Assembly: GCA_903813345.2 (NCBI GenBank)
Contig: CAIIXF020000001.1
Location: forward strand, 53,275,885-53,339,884
Direction: 5' to 3'
From: Owenia fusiformis
Taxonomy: Eukaryota; Annelida; Polychaeta; Sabellida; Oweniidae
DNA length: 64,000 nt
Shown: in pieces, positions 25,523 to 38,535 of the stretch
How the letters are laid out: each line of letters opens with the position of its first letter
How positions within the stretch are numbered: the first letter of the stretch is position 1
Notes under the pieces: generated by a model
The model's database searches: none
Told to the model about the DNA's origin: nothing
Seen by the model: only the letters and a program-made list of their open reading frames with translations
Translations under genes and position numbers: made by a program

Positions 25523-26030
25523 TTTAAAGAATATACATGAGTATCAAAAAGAGTGCATTCTTTATCTATTGTTTTTAAAGAATTAACACTTGGCAAGCTA
25601 TCCAAAACCAATGCAGTACAAAAGACGATTGCCTGTCACATGCACTAAAGCTGAGCTAATCACTCAACCATCACTCATACAGTAGTTGAATAGTAAACAC
25701 AAAAGAAATCAAATTTTAAACTGTACTTGGCCTGTTACATGCAGTGCACTGAAGCTGAACATCCACTCACTTCTCAAAACACCTCATATTCAATTATACA
25801 AAATAAATCATATTTTCCAAAAACTGGAACATGTGCCATTTACCTTTGATAAGAGTCACTATTGGGTTTGAGTAACTAAGTGTTAAAAACATCAAAAATG
25901 ACTGAGGTGTAAATCTCATGCATTTTGATGGGCTTAAGTTAGATAAAGCATACATACTGGGTTTTATGACCCTCGGGCATTATTTCTCATAAAACCCAGT
26001 ACTCATGATTTATATCCAGAACATGATTGG
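25523..26030. repeat. Dispersed repeat family C, copy 1
   Basis: About 500 bp shared in direct orientation with 49555-50060: GAGTGCATTCTT, GTAAACACAA, ACATGCAGTGCA(C/T)TGAAGCTG, and an end with ATTATTTCTCATAAAACCCA. Confidence 0.7.
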
Positions 26031-26141
26031 CAGTTACATGTACATAACACCCCAAGACCCAATGCCATACCAAATGTCAAAATATGGGACCAAATGTCTC
26101 ACAAATGATCAAAAACAACCTAAAATTAAGGACATATGTAA

Positions 26142-27534
26142 GGCTTACGGACAACTCATCCCCTAGACAACTCATCCCTGGACATCTCATCCCCTGGACA
26201 TCTCATCCCCTGGACAACTCATCCCCTGGACAACTCATCCCCTAGACAACTCATCCCCTGGACAACTCATCCTTCATCACATGAAGCTAAATTGTTAAGG
26301 GTGTCTTGAGAAAAATTACTTAGTAAATACATCTTAGATTATTCAAAACATTATTTTTCACTTTACTGACACAAATAAACAGTCAAACGATGTCATGAAA
26401 ACTCTCATCTCTTATTCTTATATTACATGACTTAATATTTCCTGACCAAACAAATAAAGTTATCTTAAACTTAAACATCATCCTTCTTCAAAGGACTTCA
26501 TTTATGCTTAAATTCATATACTTGTAAAATACCCTTGCAGCAAGGATGCTTAAACATGGACTTCATTAACTTCATCTGTGAATGCTGTGAAAAAAAATCT
26601 TTGGATTAAAGAATATTTGAGCTATGAACAACAAACATATTATAACATCAAAGGAACTTCTTCAATCAATGTTAATACAGAGACATATAATGTTTTATAT
26701 GTCTCTGGTTAATATGAAAAGCAAATATTTACAAAACAAATCACAGATTAATTGATTGATTATCTCTTTGTTTTTTAGCAATTCCCCCCCCAGAAAGTTT
26801 TTGTTTATCACTGGTACTCCACTAGATTATGCTGGTTACCGAAACGGAAAGTAACAAAATGTCGGAACCTCAAAGTAACGATCGATTTTGATTTTTACCT
26901 AATTCCGGTGTTGCAGGCAGAATTCCCACGACATTTTTATCACAAACGTTTGTCGGTATCATAATATGTTAAGGAAAATGTACATGTTTGCAAACAAAGT
27001 ACAGAAGACAACAGAACCATTGATTTAATACCTCACTATTGTTACATAAACGGAACAGATTTTAGAAGTTCTGTTTACATAAAGTAACAAAAGTGAGACA
27101 TAGAATGTCATGGGAATTCCGCCTACAACTCGTGAAATAAGGAAAAAAGAAAAATCTTGTATATGTTCGAGGCTCCAACATTTTGTTACCCAAACAGATC
27201 AACAGCGTAATCGAGTGGAGTAACGGTGTTCATGTAATATATGTTTTTTGAAACTTAAAGCTGACCATATTCACAACCAAAACATTTAAAAATCATTTGA
27301 GTATCAAATATGAATAGGTAATATAATATTAAATTACTATACTCAAACATGCCAAAAGATTAGTCCTCCAGGGGATGAGTTGTCCAGGGGATGAGTTGTC
27401 TAGGGATGAGATGTCCAGGGGATGAATTGTCTAGGGGATGACTTGTCTAGGGGATGACTTGTCCAGGAGATGAGTTGTCTAGGGGATGAGTTGTCCAGGG
27501 ATGAGTTGTCTAGGGGATGAGTTGTCCGGTTACC
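26142..27534. mobile_element. Foldback element with tandem-array terminal inverted repeats
   Basis: The left end is GGCTTAC then about 8 head-to-tail copies of a 16-bp unit, GGACAACTCATCCCCT. The right end is about 11 copies of the same unit in reverse orientation, ending GTTGTCCGGTTACC. The element is bounded by the exact 8-bp direct repeat ATATGTAA (26134-26141 and 27535-27542). A second palindrome is nested at 26815-27222. No transposase was found. Confidence 0.85.
26815..27222. repeat. Nested palindrome within the foldback element
   Basis: Left TACTCCACTAGATTATGCTG and right (reverse complement) TACTCCACTCGATTACGCTG. The arms then share GTAACAAAATGT and GGGAATTC-type stretches, and a further inner pair GTTACATAAACGGAACAG / GTTCTGTTTACATAAAGTAAC meets at the centre. 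Confidence 0.75.
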
Positions 27535-28111
27535 ATATGTAACTACTGGTCCATGTCATACCACACATGTTAGATAATATATCTTCCATAACCATTCTCA
27601 TTGAAGTGGGACGATCCAATCATTGCTTTACCTAAGAAGTCATATATTTTGGGGGCATTGTGATAGCATCATGAAATCATGAAATTTGGGTCCATTACCA
27701 CATATACTAAATATTAAAAAAGATACTCATGTGTGCCAAGGATCCGTCAATATATACAGTGAACCCCCTGGGAGCACGCAATGTAACAGTTAAATGTCGT
27801 GTCAAAGTCACCTCATCTCTAATAACGCTGCCAGTATTGCACCAGACACATATATATAAAACATATTTATGAAATGTTCAATTCCTTGTTCTCTACAAGG
27901 GTGCAGATTTCAGGCAATGCGCTTTATATTACCATTATACTAAATGATATCAGTCCAAATTAATAAACCCTCCATCAGTGACATATTAGAGACTAGATTT
28001 AGAACTCACGGGTGTTTGTAAGAACAAAAGAAAAGTTGAACAGCTTTTTGAATAAAATAATTTTTCTGGAAAAATAAAGCCAAACATTCACAAACTTACA
28101 TTCATTTGTAC

Positions 28112-28247
28112 CTGGTATCTCACCTTCTCGGTTGAAGTATAGCTCTTTCCCACCTTGGCTGCTCCAATCGATGGCAATTACTTTTGGTTTCAATCCAATT
28201 ATCAATAAAATACAATAAATCAGAAAACTAAAATTTCCTTTTGCCAT
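28112..28247 (-). CDS. Possible first coding exon of an unidentified secreted or membrane protein
   Basis: An ATG at 28247 opens 45 codons ending at a GTACAA donor-like site. The peptide starts with a short polar stretch (MAKGNFS) and a strong hydrophobic core (FLIYCILLIIGL), like a signal peptide, followed by AIDWSSQGGKELYFNREGEIPG. An in-frame ATG also lies upstream at 28259. No downstream exon on this strand could be identified before the zinc-finger gene, so this may be a gene fragment or chance. No family was recognised. Confidence 0.28.
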
Positions 28248-28742
28248 GACACACCACATAAAAGTTTATTGGTTTTAGCACTAGTTGGCAGTGTGTGTGG
28301 AGGGGGGGGGAGCAGAACATCACCTGAGTTTGTTTTCTGGTCTGTGATACGATCACCTCATTTAATTGTGTTTCTTAGGATTATGACATATTGTGATCCA
28401 TGTGACAGCTCAATCTAGATTGTGATTATCTAGTTCCAAGACAATTAGATAAGATTGTGATTGCATTTCTTTGCATTATTACTGCTCAACAAGATTGTGT
28501 TTCTCAGGATTATGGCTAGTCTTAGATCAAGCCCTTTTGACCCTCTCATAGCCTTTCCCAATGGCCATGATAGTAGGACAAGGGCTATCTTGAAGTCTAC
28601 CCTCTCATGACACACCACCATCGCTATGTTGTTGAAGGGGGGGGGGGTCCAGAGACTTGAAGCAAGACTTAAATTATGACATCTCAAACTTCCCTAAGTC
28701 TGTGACAGCTCAACCTAGATAGTTATTATATTTCTTGGTATT

Positions 28743-29035
28743 ATTACAGCTCAATCAATATTGTGTTCCCTTTTATGACATCTCAATCAATATTGTGTTC
28801 CCTTTTATGACATCTCAATCAAGATTGTGTTCCCTTTTATGACATCTCAATCAAGATTGTGTTCCCTTTTATGACATCTCAATCAAGATTGTGTTCCCTT
28901 TTATGACATCTCAATCAAGATTGTGTTCCCTTTTATGACATCTCAGTCAAGATTGTGTTCCCTTTTATGACATCTCAATCAAGATTGTGTTCCCTTTTAT
29001 GACATCTCAATCAAGATTGTGTTTCTTAAGATTAT
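28743..29035. repeat. 32-bp minisatellite, about 9 copies
   Basis: Head-to-tail near-identical units containing GACATCTCAATCAAGATTGT and GTTCCCTTTTAT. Diverged units (CAGCTCAATC...ATTGTG) spread outward to about 28335 and 29460. Confidence 0.88.
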
Positions 29036-30584
29036 GAATGGTCAATTAGATTGCGTTTCCAATAGTTATTACAGCTCAATCAGGATTGAAGTGTTTATTT
29101 TGACTGTGAATGGTCTTTCTGCTCAATCAAAAGGTGTGGTCGGCAGTGTATGCCCTAAGGATTCCAGAGCTGCTGGTCAAAAAGGCATTACTGACCAGTT
29201 GCAATGTTATTTTCCTATACCTAGTGAAAAAATCAACTGGTCAGTATCAAAAGTAGCCAGATAATGACCAGCTGTCCGACGCTTAAGGCGTGCCCTGGTG
29301 GTCGGTCAGAAAAGATTGACTTTTGAATATTGAGAAAGGGCCATCAAGATTGTGTTTCTTAATTACGATAGCTCAATCAAAGGGTATGATTGATCAGTAA
29401 ATATTGACTTTTGAATATTGTGAAAGGGCCATCAAGATTGTCTTTTTTAGGATCATGTCCAATCAAAATGAAAACAACAAAACAACAGTTCAAATACTTT
29501 TGTTACAGATATATTCAATATGTACTACAGATCATTCTATACTGTACAATATACTGCACATTTACATGTATATTCAATAAATACATTACAATACACATTG
29601 TATTTACAAATTGCACAATATTAGTCATGTAAGTCATATTAATGTATAAGAGAAAGCCAACATTTGAAATGGATATGTACATGTCATGATGGATTCCATT
29701 GATCGTTTCCTATATAATATATTTTACATTACAGAAGGATGTAGCTAAGATTGCAAAGATAATGACCAATATATATGAGTGATATAAAAGAATTTTCCTA
29801 AGAATCAACATTGCCTTGTAGCTGCTCTCAACCCAAATTTTTTTTTATTTGAAACATATAGACTAATATAGTGTATAGGATTGAGAAAATATTTAGTGAA
29901 GAAAGTGAATTACAGTATTTGCCTTTTAAAAATTTTTTTTTTTCAAATTGGAACTTGTTTTTGTATCCAAGTCCATTGATAATGTAGGTGACATATCACT
30001 ATGTATTAAAGTGGTTTAAAGCACAGTCTTTCTCTTGAAAGCACTTGTTTAGGGTGATTTAGGATGAGAGGCTATTGGTCCTGTAAGACTTAAACGCACC
30101 CATTGTATTTTTATTTTACAATGTCCATGGTAAATGAGTGGTAATTAACTCAAGAGAAAATTCTTCTGTGTATGTTACTGTATGTATGTATAGAAGCTGT
30201 TCATTAAACATACTGTAGGAAACGTCCATGTGTATATGAGACAGAGAGTTGTCTCAATGAAACTTGTTTAAAAGAGTTAGGGTAGGCTACTTTTTGATCA
30301 TTTTGTAATAAGTATTCCTATTGACTTTACTAGCTAAACAGAATAAATTAGATAAGTGATAAACTAGCCCTAAATGCTATATATTACACATACACTTACT
30401 ACAATGTAAGCAAGAAAAATATTCAACAGCTCAAAACAGTTGGTCCATTTTTATCCATTATAGGACGTCTGTTCTGCATTGCATTGAACACCATTTTCTT
30501 TTTAATGTTAATGTATTATCACAGATCTTAATGGTTCAGTTAAAATGGTCCACAAAAGTTAATAATACTGCACATTCAGCATTT

Positions 30585-30654
30585 TCAACAGGCAAGTATA
30601 AGCTCTGCTAGTTCTACTATGTAATCTTCAGTTACCATCAGCTCTAGTATATCC
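30585..30654 (-). CDS. SLC35E1: Alternative last exon of SLC35E1
   Basis: A TTTTCAG acceptor precedes GGATATACTAGAG, and the frame fits a splice from the GTAAGT donor seven bases before the default stop region of exon 6 (exon end 30877). It would replace the last two codons (SK) with RDILELMVTEDYIVELAELILAC and a TGA stop. The tail is not recognised in vertebrate SLC35E1. This is inference from splice signals and phase only. Confidence 0.4.
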
Positions 30655-30868
30655 CTGAAAATATAAAATAAATATACATCAAGAGTTATTCCAAGTTTTT
30701 TTTCAAAAATTTTACTTTCAAAAGTTCTGTCAAAAAATTCAAGAATTTTCACTATCTTTCTTATTTTCAAATGGGTTTTTGGAAAAGTCCATTTACATTG
30801 TTGCGTTACTCGATACCATGTGACAGTCATATGACCTTATTTAGAAGCATAGGTAGGTAGCTAAATGA

Positions 30869-33800
30869 CTACTTACTAGGAGTTCCATTTGGTACATGAA
30901 TATGTTCCCCTTGGAATTCGTCATTCTGCGGAACTATTTTAAAATAGTCTTCCATATCGTAAGAAGAGGCAGAAGGGTGTAATATACTATTAGTTTGAAA
31001 GGTCACATGATGACGTTCTAGGTTAGTATCAGTGCGGACATAAGGAAGGATAGCCTGTTTCTTCAGTGTTTGGTTCTGATCATACTTGGTCTGAAATAAT
31101 AAAATCACAAAATACATTGATTATTAAGTAAATTCAATAGGCATTCCAGCTATTTAAACAAGGCATTAACATACAAAATGACACCACCTGCCATTCATTA
31201 CAGACACCAAATGCAGACTGACAAACATCAATCACCAACAGCCAAATATTGTCCTTAAAAAAGTTGGAGACTATAACAATATATCACCACTTCTGGTGAT
31301 GACATAAAAATTCACCATGACCTCAGTTTGAAAACATTATAAGCAATGATCCCATGTAAGAGAGAAATAATTTTTATAAGGTTCTCAAAAACATCCATAC
31401 CACACTCTCAAAATTGAAACCCTACTTTAAAGGCTTATATGGTAATTTTTTGGCATTTGAACACTCACTAAAGCAAAAACTATAAAACTTACCTTATTGT
31501 ACAATAATACTCCTGTTATAGCAGTCAACATTCCAAGTACATTGTATATTGTCACTGGATTTCTGAGCATCATGAGTGAGACTGAGATTATAGCGATCCT
31601 CTTGGTTGCATTGGCAACAGCATAACTGAGTGGTGTTACCATGGCGATCACAGTAAATGCAACAACATTTTGACCAAAGTTACATGCACCATCTATTATC
31701 AATAAGGCTAATATCCTTGGTGCATGCGTACTGTGGAGCTAAAACAGAAGTATTTAGATTAAATTATGTATACAAAGTTTACGAAAACAGAAAGTGCAAC
31801 ATTCAACATGTTTAATCTTCTAAATGAGCATTATTTGTACACATGACTCATATTTCTCAGGAAAAAGTTATAAGGACCACTTTTTACTTTGTTTCCGTTT
31901 TTGTGGGTTCATGTGCATGATGAAGTATACATACATATTAGGTACATAGTATTAGCTTACCATGGGTGAATCATCCCATATCCTAGTGACATCATACAGC
32001 AGCCACACAGGGAGGGCCATAAGTGTAGCCAGACGAGCAAGGATGACTAGTAAACGTAAATGATGAATACCTGTTTCTCGTAAACACTGAAATGTAAAAA
32101 TTAATATTATCTAAGATTAATTTATCATAATAATACTATGAATACCTGGTTCAAAACTGAAATGTAAACATAAATATTAATATTAAAGAATAATTTAAAG
32201 AGAGAATCAGATCAAGCAAGCAGCCTATTACAAAATTGTTTCAATTTTAGAATGTTTCTGGTTAATGCAATTCTTTTTCTTGTCTATTTTCTAAAAATCC
32301 CCGAAGTGCACACTTTATTTCAGGAAAACTAAAGATTTTTATAATAACGAATTACTTTTTATTTGGGAGAATTTGAACATTTTTCACCCATTTTTACACT
32401 TTGAATCTATTATAACTTCACCAATTTAACAAATAAATAACAAATCGTGAATCTTTAGGGAGATAGAGACATGTTGTACATTGTACATGTTGCATGTAAT
32501 TTTGTCACCCCCATAGATCTGGTTCTGCCTTTAATGTTCCATTTATAATCCATATAATAAAAAATCTGACACAGTGCCTAAAAGATCAAGAAAATATTTG
32601 CAAATAAAATACAACCATTGTATGGTATCTTTACTAGACAGAGGCTGCTGGATAAACAATAATTAAAAGCTAATTGACTAATTACCTTTTTTGAAAATAT
32701 ATTTAAGACAGCAAATCCCAATGTTGCAACGAGAGCGCTAACTAAACCTGTCACATTGAACGATAGCTCTGTTATGGTAGCTATGGCAACACCACCTATA
32801 ATTGGCACCAATGATAAATATACCTGAAAACAACAAATAATTATATATACTGTACATTACATATAATACAACTGGTATTTGAGTTATCAAAGATTACATT
32901 TTTATAAAAAATGTCAGCCTTTTTGAATCGAGTGGCCATATTGGAAACTCTTCTAGCAAGATTTTTTCTCATAAGACAAACATGTGGATGTACAAACAGA
33001 CAGATAGAGGAGCAGTTTCTTTATATGAACTTTGTTCGGTGAGATAATGATAACCTTTATGCCAAATCACCAAAATAAATGAGTTGCAGATTAATTCCCA
33101 TTGTTCATATTCATATTGGATTTTGTCTGTAATAGATCCATATTTGGTTTTGAAACCCATTTTGGTTGGTATACTGAAGTCTCTGTATTGAACAAGACAG
33201 GGTATGTAACAAATATATTACATGTACATTACATGTATATAAAATGCACATGTTGTACTCACTTTAGTTGTTTGTTTTTCACCGAGAATTATTCTGGCTA
33301 ACAATACTGTAAACAATGGCATTGTGGCTTTCACTGGAAATATAAAAAATCAATAAATTAAAAATTATTTGAAATGCTGGTAGTGTGCATGGTGCATTGC
33401 TGCATGGTTGTTAGCCATATACTAATTAATATAAATAAATTAGAAGAGTTTTATTGAAGTCTTAGCCCCTATAATCCCAAGGTACATACTTCTAGAGTCA
33501 CTAAACACCTGCTTAGAAAATCAGCTTTTAGACAAGATAGTTTACAAGAAAGCTTTAAGATCTATAGAGCAAGGCCTCTCCCTCTCACCAAAAGTTATAT
33601 CAAAATCATGCATTTTTCGCCATTCTGAGCTCTTTTCAGAGTGATTGTCAAAAGTGAACCCCCCTAGAATTTTTTGAAAATTGAGCCCCCATTGGCAAAA
33701 ACTGGCTATAGGCCCAAGAGCTCTATGTTTTGATTGACAATTAAAAGACTAGAGTAGTACTGAAATTGTCATAATTTCCCTCATTACTGTCAGATCTATA

Positions 33801-35763
33801 TTGCCATGCACAATTTATTGTTTGACAGCATCCAACCCAAATTTCAAGCTTCCTTTCCTGAAACATAATGACACATTTGCTAATAGTTAAAGTTAAAGGT
33901 CCAAAGGTTCAATATGATTCTCCTGTACTCCATGGAAAACTTATTTTTAAGTTATCTATATGATACCCCTCAGTAAATACATGATCACACCCCCAAGAAC
34001 AACTAGCATTCCATATTCAAAATATTCACACATGGATTTGAGTCATCATTCTGCAAAGGATAGGCCTAGTATCAACAAACCTTTAGGATTGGATTCAAGA
34101 TTCAAGTCTATTTCAAGACCGCCAACTCTCGTTGGGCTATTTATCACTATTACCTCAGTTATTCATCTAGTTTTACGTACCTTAGATGCTTCTTAATCTC
34201 TGTAGATATAAATATTGTTTCCAAAATTGTTGTGATGTGTGATAATTAGGACTAAATGTACTTTGAACAGGTCAACTGAAAAGAATGCAACGGATCTGGC
34301 AAAAAGTCTTGTGAGATATTCTCGTTCTAAAGCGGGAGATTGAAACTTTCAAATAAATTCAAATTAAACAAATCAGCGTCGAGATAGAATTGATCATGTG
34401 ATTTGCACATGATTGAACCATAGGTCAAAATGAGGTGAAGAGTCATCCATCGTGCCATTTGGGTTTAAGGATCTTATCAGTCCACAAAAAAACAGTGAAA
34501 TCATGTTTAAAATACAACTAATACTTTAAAATTGAGGCTGATTGGAACTAGCTGTGCAAGTTACAGTCACCAAGATGAGCTAATTTGCTTGTTGATACTA
34601 TCCTTCGAAGAATGATGACTCTGATCCATGTATTCGCATAACTATGAGAAGCCATAAAGGGGGAGGGGAGAGGTTAGCGGAACCATGGGCATTAATATTG
34701 AAAGCCCATGGCGGATAGTAACACTATAAATAGTAACACTTTCTTACTTTAGATGGTGCTGAAGGTCCTTGTTTATGTCTATATGTGAATAATCTGCAAA
34801 AGGCTAATAAGCCCATATAAAGCCCCTCCTTGGGAGGGGGTAACTAATATGTCTTAAAATATTTTTCAGCTGCTGTCCGACGGTTGAAAAATCCATTTAT
34901 TTTCTCATTTGGCCGTATTCTTAAGTTTTTCCCCCATATATAATAAATTTGGCCCATGACCTGTCTACGTAGAATTATGTCCAATGACATTTTCTTCTTC
35001 TTAATCCTCTAAATTTCAAAATGGTGGATGATTCAAAAAAATTACATGACCGACTAGGCGAATAGGCACACATTTGACTCCAAAAAATAAGTCATGTACA
35101 TTTATCTCATACCAGGACTATAGTCCTGCATCGAGCGCAATCTTTTGCCTGTACGATTACAACTTGGGAGAATTTGCTACGCCCCTTACACCTAAGATAC
35201 CTACTTCAATAGATTCCTGGGTATTTTGGCATTCCAAATTCCATCACTTTCCAAGATGACGGTTGGATTAAAAAGGGGATTCCCCGTTTGACTGACTCGG
35301 AAGCACCAATAAATGGAGGAATTTGACGGTTGAAATAAGTTAAATATTACACGCAAATATTGCGATCAAAAACGAAAATTTCTTTTTCTACTGTCGGACA
35401 GAAACTGAAAAATATTTTAGTGTATGTAAGACAAAGTCACTTACCTGTATGAGCATATGAAACTGGTACTTTCCAGAGACTTATGTGTGCTGAAACTGAT
35501 GAGAAGAACTTCCCGAAGGCCAGGGGCCCTATCATTGTAAAGTAATACCTCCAACTCAGGTTGCATTTTGGAACGTCTCTAATTTTTAAAAGTGGTATCA
35601 AATATAAAGATATTGAGAATAATTGTACCATTGAAACTGTCATAGGATACGGAAAATCACTAAGTAGTACTTTCCCCACAACATTGTTAGCTGAACTTAC
35701 AGCATACCACGCTAAACACAGTAAAACAATCCGAATTGCATCGGAGTATCTTTTTTCTGCCAT
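30869..35763 (-). CDS. SLC35E1: SLC35E1-like transporter (triose-phosphate/nucleotide-sugar transporter family), 6 exons
   Basis: Exons in transcript order: 35763-35445, 33333-33263, 32823-32686, 32086-31961, 31738-31493, 31090-30869; 1122 nt, 373 aa, all junctions GT/AG and in phase. The sequence follows SLC35E1 throughout: [124 protein letters not shown] and GVLLYNKTKYDQNQ. It should be a roughly ten-helix membrane protein, probably in the Golgi; the substrate of SLC35E1 is not established. ATG 35763 is preferred; an in-frame extension upstream would need a GTG start. An alternative ending exists: a GTAAGT donor just before the stop (exon end 30877) joins in phase to 30654-30585, giving the tail RDILELMVTEDYIVELAELILAC. 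Human SLC35E1 is about 410 aa. Confidence 0.95.
31160..31312. repeat. Dispersed repeat family A, copy 3
   Basis: AAAATGACACCACCTGCC at the start and ATCACCACTTCTGGTGATGA at the end; inside SLC35E1 intron 5. Confidence 0.65.
32866..33052. repeat. Dispersed repeat family D, copy 2, in SLC35E1 intron 2
   Basis: TGGTATTTGAGTTATCAAAG at the start and ACTTTGTTCGGTGAGATAAT at the end match the larger copy near 22 kb, shortened inside. Confidence 0.6.
34855..35421. mobile_element. 567-bp MITE in SLC35E1 intron 1
   Basis: The left end AAATATTTTTCAGCTGCTGT runs into CCGACGGT; the right end is its inverse, TCGGACAGAAACTGAAAAAT. It stops 23 bp from the exon 1 donor. The preceding 33.96-34.63 kb contains another diverged inverted pair around GAGTCATCATTCT. 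Confidence 0.65.
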
Positions 35764-36524
35764 GCCAGCAGTTTCCGGTTCCTGATGCCGGGTAATACTA
35801 AATACCACCTAGGTGTCCCGCACCTAGGTGCCCCCACCTGGGGACACCTAGGTGTCCCCTAGGGCACCTGGATTTTTAGACTACTGATTAACGATGTTTT
35901 AGTTAAGGAAAATCTTTGAAACTTTACAGTAACTTAAATGGCTTTTTAAATATTCCGTTGGTTGATAAATTAATACGACTCTGACATTGTATAGCATGAA
36001 AAAAGTGTTAAAGAAGTGGGCTTCGACGAAAAAAAATAAAATGGCCGCCACTTGGGTTTACGAGTGGTCGTGTATGGTCGAAATACATAATGTTTAACGA
36101 CGATATGCTCAATAAATTTGCTCAAAATACCGAAATATTATCCACAAAAGTCATGAACTAGTATTTTTTGCGAAATTATGTCGCATAATGAGGTCAATCG
36201 ACGGTCATAAAGACTCATAATATATCAACTTCTGATTTATAAATTTGTAGTCACATACAGTACATGTACTGTAGACTAGAGTCATTTCCGATTCGATTAT
36301 GTCAGTCACTGTGTATATTACACTCTAATTCTGTATAGAAATAGCCCATTTGTGTTGCGATTGTTCATTATAACACAGTAGCACAAGCTTTCCAATTTTA
36401 TGATCGTCTCAGCCAAGACCCATTGTATCCACATGACATGAATAATCAGATAATGAGGCCTGAATGGTGACTATAATCATAGTTCAAAATATATATATAT
36501 ACTGTTAGAAAGACTGCACACCAT

Positions 36525-36730
36525 TTGTCCAAATCGCAATCGACTAAATCCCACTGGATTCAGATTTGGACCGATGGAATTTGGCCTCGGATGATTCGGA
36601 TTGGATATGGGTTTCAGACAATTTGGATGATTGGGATTCAGCAATTGCGATTCGGACGACTGGGATTCAGACCAGTGAGATTCGAACCAATGGGATTCAG
36701 ACCATTGGGATTCAGACTAATTTCAGACCT
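36525..36730. repeat. Short tandem repeat GGGATTCAGACCAxT
   Basis: About ten degenerate units of 18-21 bp such as CCATTGGGATTCAGACTAAT, inside the 7.3-kb element. Confidence 0.7.
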
Positions 36731-37579
36731 ACCCTGTCAACATAAGTGTTGCTAGTAATACTGTAGTAGGTGAGGCCAGAGATGAGGCAATATTGCCTCA
36801 CCTTACAAAGCATAGTACATTTATCTAAATAAAGTCCTTGCTATTATATTATATTAGATATATTATAGAGTTCACAAAATTGGACAATGCCACATCTTTT
36901 AGTCACTTCAAATATAAAAAAACATCTGTTAGATTGAAATTGAAAAATCAGAGGTTGTGAGACTTATGTGGTTTTATAACATGGGGCCTATGGGGAATCT
37001 CCCTGAACTAGAAATCACATTTTTCCCATAGATTAAATACTCAAAGTTGATAAGCAATTTTCAAAACCATATTTCTAAAAGTGTTTTAACATGTAGATTT
37101 TAAGACTGAATTTTGACTGAATTATGAATATTTAATGACATAAATCAAAGAATTTCTACTCGCATCTAGTCTATTGTTCATCATGTATTAAGTATGGGGA
37201 ATGGACAAAATATTATAAATATTGGAAAACAAATCAGAACAACATAAACAGAGTGCATATATTTTAGGACACCCTGTATGTTAAAAACTGATCAAGTGCA
37301 CTATAAGATGAAATTCACAGGGAGGGATTCAACAAAATTTTAAGTGGCATGCAGTGGTTTGTTGGCCGAAACCACCATTACTCCTTCCTAAAAACGATAT
37401 TGACTCAAAATCTTTTGTGTGTATAAATGAATTTTATTAGGACAACTTGTTTTCTACATTCCACATGTATTTTTAAATGATAAAAAATAATGAAATAAAA
37501 CATTGAATATTTAATATTTAAACAACATAGTTTCATGTACATAATAATTAGATGTTAAAGATTAAACCAGGCTTAGTAA

Positions 37580-37830
37580 TTGTAATTGAAGGTCAAATCT
37601 ATGGTCAGATTTGAACATTTGAGAACTTATAGATGATTTTGAAAAAAGAAATTGGCCTTGAAGCAAGTTGAAAGCATACCCTTTTTGATCTTTTTTGACT
37701 TGAGAGGGTCAGTCAAGGTCAAACATAAATGTAAAGTCAGATTTGAACTTCTGAAAACTTTTAGATGATTTTGAAAAAAATTGAAGTCGGTCTAAACAGT
37801 ATTTGTTAAGTTATTGGAAGTTGTAAGAAT
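37580..37830. repeat. Dispersed repeat family B, copy 2
   Basis: Two internal units of the GTCAGATTTGAAC...TAGATGATTTTGAAAAAA motif with AAGGTCAA stretches; located inside the 7.3-kb element. Confidence 0.6.
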
Positions 37831-37839
37831 TTGTTACAG

Positions 37840-37913
37840 ATGCTGATTTCCAACCGTCAGCCACCAACCCCTGTCAAAAAATGGAGTATGTCACCACTTT
37901 TTGGTGGTGACAT
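37840..37913. repeat. Dispersed repeat family A, partial copy 4
   Basis: Only the right half is present, ending in GTCACCACTTTTTGGTGGTG. Confidence 0.55.
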
Positions 37914-38535
37914 AACAAAACTACAAGTCAATTATTTCACAAAGTAACAACATGATGCATCAATAGCAGTAGATCCTATTTTTATAACTATAGATACCAT
38001 AGTAGTTCAAGTTTGAAATTATGCAAACTTCAAGCTTAGCTCTACAGTTCATTACAGGGACTAATGATTGTCATTCTCCCTAATCTATATGTTGGAGGAG
38101 GAGGAGGTAGTCAGACAGAGTCAGTCATAATTGCTGATACAGTCAGCTTGAAGTATATGATCCATAATACACTATATAACTCAGGATGTAGTTTGAACTA
38201 CATGTATATACATGTAATCCTCAATGCAGAATACAATCCATGACGTAGTACATTCATAATAATCTCTGTTGTTATCCAGACTAACTCATTATTGATAAAG
38301 TAGTTCACTTCATATATTAACAATCCGAGTGGTTATGGTTGATCAGATGCAGCTAGATTCTCACTAAGTTTTATCTGCAGATCAAGGTACAACTGTTTCT
38401 ACATAGGACCGTCCACACCTGGAATAAGGACTATGAGAGATGGCAACAGGGTATTGCTGGTGGTAGTCATAGTTGGTTGTATAAATTTCATTCACCCTGT
38501 GCCAAGGCCAGATGGAGCAAGATGTTACGGCAGCA

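Larger units (their letters stand above)
24719..30584. other. Repeat-rich intergenic DNA between the zinc-finger gene and SLC35E1
   Basis: Apart from the elements listed separately (MITE 24975-25312, family C copy, foldback element, 32-bp array) and the weak secreted-protein exon at 28112-28247, no gene was supported. Part of 29.5-30.6 kb may be SLC35E1 3' UTR. Confidence 0.5.

Noticed and set aside
33960-34196. 78-codon plus-strand frame in SLC35E1 intron 1
   Set aside because: It overlaps one arm of a diverged inverted repeat and has no recognised similarity.
35764-35808. Upstream start for SLC35E1 adding 15 residues
   Set aside because: It would need a GTG start and partly lies in the transposon end; ATG 35763 has a good context and matches the family.
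36525-36755. 76-codon frame with FRPxGF repeats
   Set aside because: Translation of short GGGATTCAGACCA units in a transposon.
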